Positions 1 through 5,203 of a stretch of 5,292 bases of DNA are shown here, piece by piece. A program made the translations under genes and the position numbers. The notes under the pieces are model-generated. The model had not been told where the DNA came from. It searched no databases and saw nothing but the letters and a program-made list of their open reading frames with translations. How positions within the stretch are numbered: position 1 is the first letter of the stretch; every line of letters starts with the position of its first letter. The DNA is from CAKOSP01 sp964372145 (GTDB lineage: Bacteria; Bacillota_I; Bacilli_A; RF39; UBA660): NCBI GenBank assembly GCA_964372145.1, contig CAYJPM010000051.1:1-5292 (forward strand). The letters are read 5' to 3'.

Positions 1-2
1 TA

Positions 3-1151
3 ACTATATATTTAAATAATATTATTATTAATTCAAATAAAATAACTGAACAAAATATAATAGAAATAACTAAAAATTATATAAATAAATATAACGAATT
101 ATTAAATGAAAACGAAAATGTTAAAATTTTATTAACTGCACTTAAAGCAAGATATACAAATGATGAAAAAAATATAAGTGTAAGTCATTTTAATGAAAAA
201 TTAGAAATAATCATGAGTAAAGAAGACAACGATTTAATAAATATACCTAATTCAATAATAAAAAATGTAAAAGAATTAAACTTAACACTATCAAACTATA
301 TAGAAACAATAAATAATTCTTCAACATTGTATAAAAATTCATTGTATGAAATAAATGATGACACAAAATATCAAGTATTTTTTTGGACTTTATTAAATGC
401 TAATATAGTTGAAATAAGAGATTTAAATGACTTTTTTAATAGATATATACAATATTTAAATTCTACATATTATGAAAAACAATTAGACTATAGACCGTAT
501 GGAGAATTACACGGGGATGAAATATATTTTAAATATCTAAAGAGCGATTTAGCATATGAAACTCCATATTATTGTTCATTTATATTAGTAGATAACTCAG
601 ATAAAATTATGTATGAACTACCGAATATAAGAGCAGGATTTTATTTATCTGAAGATAACAAAGTAGAGTGTCAAATATTGGCAATACAATCATCTCAAAA
701 AAATAGTAATCTTAACTTAATAGAAAAAATGCCAAAATCATTTAAGTATTTAATTGAAAAAACAAAAAAATATAGAGAATTTAATCCTAATCATTTTGTA
801 TCGATTATAATATTTTTAGGTATGTTAGAATCAATGAATATTGAAACAGTAACATTAAGTGAATATATGCCATTTAGATTCAAAAGATTTTTTAATGAAA
901 ATTTAGATAAACAGGAATTAGTCAATAGACAAAAAAGAATAACAAAAAAAATGGTTAATAATTTTAAAAAAGCTACAATAATATTTGATAATTTTGTAGA
1001 AGGTGAATGTTTAAATGAAATAGATTTTAAAATAGTAGGAAAATTATCATGTAAAAATACATTTTTACAACAATTGATAGAAATAGGAAATAAAATTGGA
1101 AGTGAAAACATTATTAATAAAGAATATATAAATACAAGAAAGAAAAATTAG
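3..1151 (+). CDS. Hypothetical soluble protein, 5' end cut by the window
   Basis: I do not recognise this protein. The frame is open from position 3 to the TAG at 1149-1151, giving 382 visible residues. The first in-frame ATG is at 213, but no stop and no ATG, GTG or TTG lies upstream of it in frame, and the upstream residues have the same Asn/Lys/Ile/Glu-rich helical character. Position 213 also lacks a good SD. The real start is therefore probably outside the window. No signal peptide or membrane helix is visible. The N-terminal part looks helical and charged. A middle section (about nt 550-900) looks mixed alpha/beta, with strand-like stretches such as YYCSFILVD and VECQILAIQ followed by a helix, FVSIIIFLGMLESM. 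The C-terminus is Lys-rich. No catalytic motif could be named. Its link to downstream tgt is unclear, since a hairpin and a promoter lie between them. Confidence 0.75.
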   Translation, partial: TIYLNNIIINSNKITEQNIIEITKNYINKYNELLNENENVKILLTALKARYTNDEKNISVSHFNEKLEIIMSKEDNDLINIPNSIIKNVKELNLTLSNYIETINNSSTLYKNSLYEINDDTKYQVFFWTLLNANIVEIRDLNDFFNRYIQYLNSTYYEKQLDYRPYGELHGDEIYFKYLKSDLAYETPYYCSFILVDNSDKIMYELPNIRAGFYLSEDNKVECQILAIQSSQKNSNLNLIEKMPKSFKYLIEKTKKYREFNPNHFVSIIIFLGMLESMNIETVTLSEYMPFRFKRFFNENLDKQELVNRQKRITKKMVNNFKKATIIFDNFVEGECLNEIDFKIVGKLSCKNTFLQQLIEIGNKIGSENIINKEYINTRKKN

Positions 1152-1164
1152 ATTTTCTTTTTTT
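1136..1164 (+). terminator. Weak intrinsic terminator after the hypothetical gene
   Basis: An 11-bp A/T-rich stem (1136-1146 with 1153-1163, including one G-C pair and one G-T wobble) encloses the loop ATTAGA. A T run reaching 1164 follows. The stem overlaps the stop codon. It is low in GC, so termination strength is uncertain, but its position just before a promoter supports the call. Confidence 0.4.
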
Positions 1165-1172
1165 ATTTTAAA

Positions 1173-1181
1173 TGATATAAT
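1173..1181 (+). promoter_or_regulatory. Extended -10 promoter for tgt
   Basis: TGATATAAT is a perfect TATAAT box (1176-1181) with an upstream TG in the extended -10 position. No good -35 box is seen at 17 bp upstream (TTTTCT). Transcription would start near 1188, leaving a leader of about a dozen bases that contains little more than the SD GGTGAT (1190-1195). That is too short for a preQ1 riboswitch. Confidence 0.5.
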
Positions 1182-1200
1182 TAATTCGTGGTGATGAAAT

Positions 1201-2319
1201 ATGTTAAAATTCGATTTAGAATATACAGATAAAAATACAAAAGCGAGATTAGGAAAAATAACTCATAATGGTAAAGAATATGATACTCCAATGTTTATGC
1301 CAGTAGGAACTCAGGCTACTATTAAAACATTATCTCCTGAAGAAGTGAAAGATTTAGGAAGTGGAATAATTCTTTCTAATACATATCATTTATGGCTTAG
1401 ACCAGGTGAAGATATAGTTGCTAAAGCAGGTGGACTACATAAGTTTATGAACTATAATGGACCAATGTTAACAGATTCAGGTGGATTTCAAGTATTCAGT
1501 TTAGCTAAACCTAAAGATATTACTGAAGAAGGTGTTAAATTTAAAAGTCATATTAATGGTGAAAGATTACTATTAACACCTGAAAAAAGTATAGATATAC
1601 AACAAAAATTAGGTGCTGATATCATAATGAGTTTTGATGAATGTATAGGTTATCCTGCAACATATGATTATGTAAAAAATAGTGTTGAAAGAACTCTTAG
1701 ATGGGCTAAAAGAGGAAAAGATGTATTTAAAGGTGATAACCAATTATTATTCGGTATAGTTCAAGGTGGAGATTATCCAGAACTTAGAAAATATTGTGCA
1801 GAAAAATTAATTGAAATGGATTTTGATGGATACTCAGTAGGTGGAACAGCAGTAGGAGAAGATAAACCAACTATGTATAAAATGGTTGCAGATACAACAA
1901 AACATCTTCCAGAAGATAAAATGAGATATTTAATGGGAGTAGGAGATCCAATAGATCTAATTGAAAATGTTATTAGAGGAATCGATATGTTTGATTGTGT
2001 AGCTCCGACTAGATTAGCAAGACATGGTCATGCTTATACATGGCATGGTAAAATAAATATAAAAAATAGCCAGTACAAAGAAGATTTTAATCCAATTGAT
2101 AATGAATGTAATTGTTATGCATGTAAGAACTATACTAAAGCATATATAAGACATTTAATCGTGGCTAATGAAACATTTGGAGCTAGATTATTATCAATAC
2201 ATAATATAAATTTTTTACTAAGAGTAATGGATAAAATAAGAGATAATATTAAAAAGGGTACTTTATTAGAATTTAGAGATGAATTTAAAACAAGTTACTA
2301 TGGAGATACAAATGAATAA
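1201..2319 (+). CDS. tgt: Queuine/preQ1 tRNA-guanine transglycosylase
   Basis: This cytosolic enzyme exchanges guanine 34 in the anticodon wobble position of tRNAs for Asp, Asn, His and Tyr for a 7-deazaguanine base (normally preQ1 in bacteria), a step in queuosine synthesis. At 372 aa it has full family length. Visible motifs, with Zymomonas mobilis equivalents, are DSGGFQ at 92-97 (Asp92 = D102), MSFDEC at 143-148 (Asp146 = D156, Cys148 = C158), Gln188 in GIVQGG (Q203), the nucleophile Asp265 in MFDC (D280), and zinc ligands Cys303, Cys305, Cys308 and His334. The base-recognition loop reads GGTAVGE (214-220), with Thr216 where GGLAVGE or GGLSVGE is usual. The start is set by the SD GGTGAT at 1190-1195 and by the family N-terminus. 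The 3' end overlaps the next gene by 8 bp, so the two are probably cotranscribed. No queA or other queuosine gene lies in the window. Confidence 0.97.
   Translation: MLKFDLEYTDKNTKARLGKITHNGKEYDTPMFMPVGTQATIKTLSPEEVKDLGSGIILSNTYHLWLRPGEDIVAKAGGLHKFMNYNGPMLTDSGGFQVFSLAKPKDITEEGVKFKSHINGERLLLTPEKSIDIQQKLGADIIMSFDECIGYPATYDYVKNSVERTLRWAKRGKDVFKGDNQLLFGIVQGGDYPELRKYCAEKLIEMDFDGYSVGGTAVGEDKPTMYKMVADTTKHLPEDKMRYLMGVGDPIDLIENVIRGIDMFDCVAPTRLARHGHAYTWHGKINIKNSQYKEDFNPIDNECNCYACKNYTKAYIRHLIVANETFGARLLSIHNINFLLRVMDKIRDNIKKGTLLEFRDEFKTSYYGDTNE
2302..2306 (+). promoter_or_regulatory. Ribosome binding site that sets the start at 2312
   Basis: GGAGA lies 5 bases before the ATG at 2312, inside the end of tgt. 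The longer reading from ATG 2279 has no SD and would add 11 residues in front of the membrane helix. This site therefore favours 2312, with an 8-bp overlap with tgt and likely translational coupling. Confidence 0.65.
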
Positions 2320-2614
2320 AATAATTGTTACTTGTTCTGTAATAATAATTTTACTACTAGTTTTAGTTCCAAGCGTTTATAAAGTATATAAAAATCATGA
2401 AGATAATTTAATAAAAGTAACAGAGCAAAGAATTATAGAAGCTGCTATTAAATGTAAAAAAGAAAGTATATGTACCGAAGAAAGTATAACATTAGAAATG
2501 TTATATGAAAATAATTATTTAGAAAAAGAATCAGACCCAGTTACTAAAGAATATTATAATGAATTAAGTTATGTTGTTGAAGAAGATAATGATTATAAAT
2601 TTGTTGTAAAATAA
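2312..2614 (+). CDS. Small single-pass membrane protein in the YajC position
   Basis: This 100-aa protein has one N-terminal membrane helix (about residues 4-22), then a basic stretch and a hydrophilic domain. The domain has Cys48 and Cys54 and the segment ITLEMLYENNYLEKESDPVT (59-78). A helix followed by 'leucine-rich turn, NYL, DPVT' resembles the globular part of small pilin-like or pseudopilin proteins of low-GC bacteria, but no prepilin cleavage motif (GFTLIE-like) is present, so the likeness is only suggestive. It overlaps tgt by 8 bp and probably shares its transcript, ending at a terminator shared with the convergent gene. In Bacillus the gene after tgt is yrbF (yajC). This protein has YajC-like size and N-terminal anchor, but I see no clear YajC sequence match. 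Function unknown. Confidence 0.8.
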   Translation: MNKIIVTCSVIIILLLVLVPSVYKVYKNHEDNLIKVTEQRIIEAAIKCKKESICTEESITLEMLYENNYLEKESDPVTKEYYNELSYVVEEDNDYKFVVK

Positions 2615-2632
2615 AAAGACATAAGTCTTTTT
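2613..2632. terminator. Bidirectional intrinsic terminator between convergent genes
   Basis: An 8-bp stem, AAAAAGAC (2613-2620) with GTCTTTTT (2625-2632), has the loop ATAA. It is flanked by further A-rich sequence on the left and T-rich sequence on the right, so it can work in both directions. It overlaps the stop codons of both the plus-strand gene (2612-2614) and the minus-strand gene (2632-2634). Confidence 0.8.
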
Positions 2633-3006
2633 TATTTTGCTTCATTATTAACTTGTTTATTTTTTCCATACATTCCACCGAGAGTGGATGATAATATTAA
2701 TATTAAATAATATAGCATATTATCCATATTAAAATCACCTTTGAAGAATAATATATTTAATAATATCAAAATAATAAGAAGAGAAAGTCCAGTAATAAAA
2801 CCTATTATAAAACCTTTTTTACTACTTCTTAAAGAATGTTTAACACCAAATAAAATAAATAATGCAATATTAAATATTAAAATAAGTATTGTAGTAATGC
2901 TAGAATTTAAACCAAATAAATTAAGCAAACTAAATATAAAAACTAAAAATAATTCACCTAAGAAAAATATGCTTAAATCTTTAAAGTAAATATTATATTT
3001 TTTCAT
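2632..3006 (-). CDS. TIGR04086/YrzE-like four-helix membrane protein
   Basis: This 124-aa integral membrane protein has four predicted helices at about residues 11-32, 37-55, 64-87 and 97-113. The Gly-containing segment KKGFIIGFITG (63-73) and the ending LGGMYGKN (109-116) fit the TIGR04086 / DUF3792 family (B. subtilis YrzE), whose molecular role is unknown. The start is well supported: the minus strand reads AGGTGATTTT directly before the ATG. The gene is convergent with the small gene after tgt and divergent from the DUF421 gene. In B. subtilis, yrzE sits between yrbF and yrbG in one direction, so the gene appears inverted here. An SD-like sequence also precedes Met94, which could start a 31-aa one-helix product. 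Confidence 0.85.
   Translation of the reverse strand: MKKYNIYFKDLSIFFLGELFLVFIFSLLNLFGLNSSITTILILIFNIALFILFGVKHSLRSSKKGFIIGFITGLSLLIILILLNILFFKGDFNMDNMLYYLILILSSTLGGMYGKNKQVNNEAK
2725..2740 (-). promoter_or_regulatory. Possible internal ribosome binding site and start (Met94)
   Basis: On the minus strand AGGTGATTTT (2740-2731) is identical to the gene's own SD region and precedes the in-frame ATG of Met94 (2727-2725) by three bases after the 10-mer. It encodes Lys-Gly-Asp-Phe in the long product, so it may be coincidence. If used, it would give a 31-residue peptide containing the last membrane helix. Confidence 0.3.
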
Positions 3007-3079
3007 AAAATCACCTAATTAAATATATGTATGAATAAAATAAATATTAATATATCATTATATATACAGGTGATTTTAT
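3005..3079. promoter_or_regulatory. Divergent intergenic region with 12-bp inverted repeat
   Basis: The stretch between the two start codons begins with ATAAAATCACCT (3005-3016) and ends with AGGTGATTTTAT (3068-3079), a perfect 12-bp inverted repeat around a 51-bp A/T-only-like spacer. Both arms are the SDs of the flanking divergent genes, which explains them without invoking an operator. The promoters must lie in the spacer. A minus-strand TATAAT (3062-3057) is the best -10 candidate for the YrzE-like gene, but no convincing -35 accompanies it. No clear plus-strand promoter could be chosen. Confidence 0.45.
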
Positions 3080-3736
3080 ATGGATTTATTGACTGTAGTA
3101 TTTAGAACTATTATATTTTACTTTATAATAGCTATCATTTATAGAGTAATGGGAAAAAGAGAAATTGGTCAACTTGGAATAATGGATTTAATAGTATCAT
3201 TATTAATCGCAGAATTAGCCGCTATATCTATAGAAAAGTACGATGAGACTATTATGTTGGCTTTAATTCCTATGTTTATATTAGTAATGCTTGAAATAAT
3301 ATTTGCGGTAGTTTCAATAAAAAATAAAAAAATACGTACTTTAATCGAAGGCAAACCATCTCTTATTATATGTGATGGTAAGATTAACTACAAAGAAATG
3401 GTAAGAACAAGATATAACTTAGATGATTTATTAGTTAGTTTAAGACAAAAGGAAATAAAAACTATTGAAGATGTAGAATTTGCATTTCTAGAAATTAATG
3501 GAAAATTATCCATATTCAAATATGATAGATTTAAGAAAAAATCCACATACCCAATGCCTCTTATTATAGATGGCAATATTCAAGAAGACACGCTTAAAAG
3601 AATAAAAAAATCTAAAGAATGGTTAATTAAAGAACTTAAAAATAATAAAGTTTCACTAGACAATGTGTTTTATTCATTCTTTAAAAATAAAGAATTATAT
3701 ATTATTAAAACAGATAAAATGAAAAAAGAAGAATAA
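3080..3736 (+). CDS. DUF421/YetF-type membrane protein, YrbG-like
   Basis: This 218-aa protein has three N-terminal membrane helices (about 5-22, 34-52 and 57-78) and a cytoplasmic domain. Family features of DUF421 (YetF/YrbG/YkjA group) are MGKREIGQLGIMDL (24-37) between helices 1 and 2, EGKPSLIICDGK (90-101), LDDLLVSLRQKEI (114-126), FAFLEINGKLSIF (134-146) and PLIIDGNI (160-167). The biochemical role of the family is not settled; some members affect spore properties in Bacillus and Clostridium relatives. The start is set by AGGTGAT at 3068-3074. Its neighbourhood with tgt and a YrzE-like gene matches B. subtilis yrbG, which supports orthology, although here it has its own divergent promoter region. 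No clear terminator follows it, so read-through into the kinase gene is possible. Confidence 0.9.
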   Translation: MDLLTVVFRTIIFYFIIAIIYRVMGKREIGQLGIMDLIVSLLIAELAAISIEKYDETIMLALIPMFILVMLEIIFAVVSIKNKKIRTLIEGKPSLIICDGKINYKEMVRTRYNLDDLLVSLRQKEIKTIEDVEFAFLEINGKLSIFKYDRFKKKSTYPMPLIIDGNIQEDTLKRIKKSKEWLIKELKNNKVSLDNVFYSFFKNKELYIIKTDKMKKEE

Positions 3737-3739
3737 TAC

Positions 3740-3768
3740 TAGAAAATATCATTAAAATATATTATAAT
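3740..3768 (+). promoter_or_regulatory. Candidate promoter for the PfkB kinase gene
   Basis: A perfect TATAAT (3763-3768) lies 17 bp after TAGAAA (3740-3745), which matches 4 of 6 bases of the -35 consensus. The start site would be near 3775, followed by SD GAGGTG at 3783-3788. In such AT-rich DNA a TATAAT alone is weak evidence; spacing and position raise it. Confidence 0.45.
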
Positions 3769-3793
3769 TAATTATAGATAAAGAGGTGTTGAT

Positions 3794-4825
3794 ATGAAAG
3801 TTTTATGTATAGGACATGCTACTTATGATATAAATTGTATGATAGATAGTTATCCAATAGAAAATGGGAAATATGATATTAAAGAAAAGTTAGAGGTAGG
3901 CGGGGGCCAAGCTGCGAATGAAGCTTGTGTTTTAGCAAAATGGGGTATTGAAACATATTTAGCAGCAGCTATAGGTTCGGATACATATGGGGAAAAAATT
4001 AAGGAAGAATTAGATAAATTCGGAGTTAAAACTAATTTGTTAGAAACTTCATTTGATAAAAGCACTTCAACAGCAGTAGTAATGATTAATAAAACAAATG
4101 GATCTAGAACAATATTAAATATTTCAGGAGAAGATGGAGCGCCTCATTTAAAAAGAAATGAAATTCCACTTGATCCTGACTTAATAATGATAGATGGATA
4201 TGAATATCATGCTAGTGTAAATGCTTTAAATAAATTTCCTAATAAAATTAGTATAATTGATGCAGGAAAACCAATTACAGAAGTATTTGAACTAGCTAAG
4301 CTATGTAATTATATTGTATGTTCTAAAGAATTTGCTGAAACAGTATCAGGAATTAAAGTAGATTATCAAAATTCTTTAAGTTTACTTAATATATATAATA
4401 AATTAAAAGAAAGATATTCAAAAAGTGAAATTATAATAACTTTAGAAGGATTTGGTGCATTATATGCAGTCAATAATCAAATTAAAGTTATGCCTGGAAT
4501 AAAAGTTGATGTTAAAGATACTACAGGAGCTGGTGATATATTTCACGGAGCATTTGCTTACTGTATATTAAATAATTTTGATATTGAAAAAGCAGTATCA
4601 TACGCTAATATAACAGCGGGATTATCTTGTGCAGCAGTAGGTGGTAGATTAGCAATACCTAATTTAAACAATGTAATTACATATTATAATAACAAGATGG
4701 GAGTAGTAACTAATGGACAAACAGCGCAACCGCAAACACAAGCAAATATTCAACAAAACGTCCAAACCCCAGACAATATGCCAAATCCTTCCGGGACAAA
4801 TAATGTTGACGGAAGCAACACCTAA
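3794..4825 (+). CDS. PfkB/ribokinase-family carbohydrate or nucleoside kinase
   Basis: This cytosolic kinase transfers phosphate from ATP to a sugar, sugar phosphate or nucleoside; the substrate cannot be told from sequence alone. The 343-aa protein shows the N-terminal family signature GGGQAANEACVLAKWG (36-51), the substrate-lid region around 10-35, and the C-terminal signature DTTGAGDIFHGAFAY (242-256) with Asp248 as the expected catalytic base and the GAG anion hole before it. The kinase fold ends near residue 300, about the normal family length. Residues 302-343 form an extra tail rich in Gln, Asn, Pro and Thr, with no hydrophobic core, so probably disordered. Its codons are richer in C than the rest of the gene. 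The start follows SD GAGGTG by 5 bases. The 3' end overlaps the smr start by 23 bp, suggesting an operon. Confidence 0.93.
   Translation: MKVLCIGHATYDINCMIDSYPIENGKYDIKEKLEVGGGQAANEACVLAKWGIETYLAAAIGSDTYGEKIKEELDKFGVKTNLLETSFDKSTSTAVVMINKTNGSRTILNISGEDGAPHLKRNEIPLDPDLIMIDGYEYHASVNALNKFPNKISIIDAGKPITEVFELAKLCNYIVCSKEFAETVSGIKVDYQNSLSLLNIYNKLKERYSKSEIIITLEGFGALYAVNNQIKVMPGIKVDVKDTTGAGDIFHGAFAYCILNNFDIEKAVSYANITAGLSCAAVGGRLAIPNLNNVITYYNNKMGVVTNGQTAQPQTQANIQQNVQTPDNMPNPSGTNNVDGSNT
4697..4822 (+). other. Low-complexity C-rich segment encoding the kinase tail
   Basis: By hand count, 4721-4820 holds 44 G+C in 100 bases, 29 of them C, against 30 G+C with 11 C in 4621-4720. In the kinase frame it encodes a Gln/Asn/Pro/Thr-rich tail using codons such as GCG, CCG, ACC, GTC and TCC that are rare in the neighbours. 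In the smr frame the same DNA encodes a basic, non-Smr extension. The kinase frame reads as a typical disordered linker, so I take that frame as the coding one until smr begins at 4803. Confidence 0.55.
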
Positions 4826-5054
4826 GCTTGATTTACATGGTGAAATAACTTCTATGGTACCAGCATTAGTTAAAGTATTTATACAAGATAACGTTAAAAT
4901 GAAAAATAATGTGGTGAGAATAATCCATGGAAGAAGTACTAATATATTAAAAAACGAAGTACATTCGTTTCTGAAAAGTAACAAAGATGTTACAAAATAC
5001 TTTATAAATAACTGGAATACCGGAGAAACAATAGTATTATTAAAAACAAAGTAA
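4803..5054 (+). CDS. Stand-alone Smr-domain protein
   Basis: This 83-aa protein consists almost entirely of an Smr domain, the nuclease-like or nucleic-acid-binding module also found at the C-terminus of MutS2. Visible features are LDLHG (9-13), a helix (about 17-30), the strand plus motif VRIIHG (38-43), ILKNEVHSFLKSNKDV (48-63), and the final strand TIVLLK (76-81). The usual HGxGxG glycine motif reads HGRSTN here, with Ser45 and Asn47 in the glycine positions. I chose ATG 4803 because LDLHG follows after eight residues, as in short Smr proteins. A longer reading from ATG 4713 (GGGAG 9 bases upstream) would add 30 basic residues and overlap the kinase by 113 bp. The SD before 4803 is poor (GGGA at 4793-4796), so coupling to kinase translation is likely. 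A terminator follows directly. Confidence 0.85.
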   Translation: MLTEATPKLDLHGEITSMVPALVKVFIQDNVKMKNNVVRIIHGRSTNILKNEVHSFLKSNKDVTKYFINNWNTGETIVLLKTK

Positions 5055-5076
5055 AACACACAATGTGTGTTTTTTT
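5053..5076 (+). terminator. Intrinsic terminator after smr
   Basis: AAAACACAC (5053-5061) pairs with GTGTGTTTT (5065-5073) around the loop AAT, and a run of seven T ends at 5076. The stem begins within the smr stop codon. It closes the kinase-smr transcription unit and insulates it from the tandem promoters that follow. Confidence 0.85.
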
Positions 5077-5084
5077 GTGGAAAA

Positions 5085-5113
5085 TTGACATAATATAAGT
5101 AATTTGCTACAAT
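5085..5113 (+). promoter_or_regulatory. Upstream tandem promoter P1 for the last gene
   Basis: TTGACA (5085-5090), a 17-bp spacer, then TACAAT (5108-5113) with an extended -10 TG at 5105-5106. This is a near-perfect housekeeping sigma-A promoter. The start would be near 5120, giving a leader of about 84 bases that contains P2. Confidence 0.8.
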
Positions 5114-5149
5114 TATATCCCATAGTAAATAGGGAAAATAGTAACACAT

Positions 5150-5178
5150 TTGACAAAATGTATCAAATATGTTATAAT
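5150..5178 (+). promoter_or_regulatory. Downstream tandem promoter P2, full consensus
   Basis: TTGACA (5150-5155), exactly 17 bp, then TATAAT (5173-5178), with an extended -10 TG at 5170-5171. It matches the sigma-A consensus at every position. The start would be near 5185, leaving a leader of about 19 bases with the SD GGGGG at 5191-5195. Confidence 0.9.
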
Positions 5179-5203
5179 CTTTTTGTAGTAGGGGGTATAT
5201 ATT

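Noticed and set aside
791..1111. Minus-strand open frame of 106 codons inside the first gene
   Set aside because: Antisense to a longer continuous frame; apparent hydrophobicity comes from reading A-rich DNA backwards.
1152..1200. preQ1 riboswitch upstream of tgt
   Set aside because: The gap is only 49 bases, the predicted leader is about 12 bases, and no C-rich aptamer core or SD-masking pseudoknot is visible.
2741..2989. Plus-strand open frame opposite the YrzE-like gene
   Set aside because: No SD, Lys/Asn-rich shadow composition, while the minus-strand reading has membrane helices, an SD and a family match.
4803..4830. Programmed +1 frameshift fusing the kinase to the Smr domain
   Set aside because: Skipping one base at ACC TAA would join the frames, but there is no known slippery sequence or stimulating SD, and smr has its own ATG. 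Ordinary overlap with translational coupling explains the layout.
5118..5135. TCCC/GGGA inverted arms downstream of P1 as an operator or hairpin
   Set aside because: Only four base pairs match around a ten-base loop, so it is too weak to call.
4664..5149. Minus-strand open frame of 161 codons
   Set aside because: It lies antisense to the kinase tail, smr, the terminator and P1, lacks family features and an SD, and its Cys/Leu/Phe-rich content is that of an antisense shadow.
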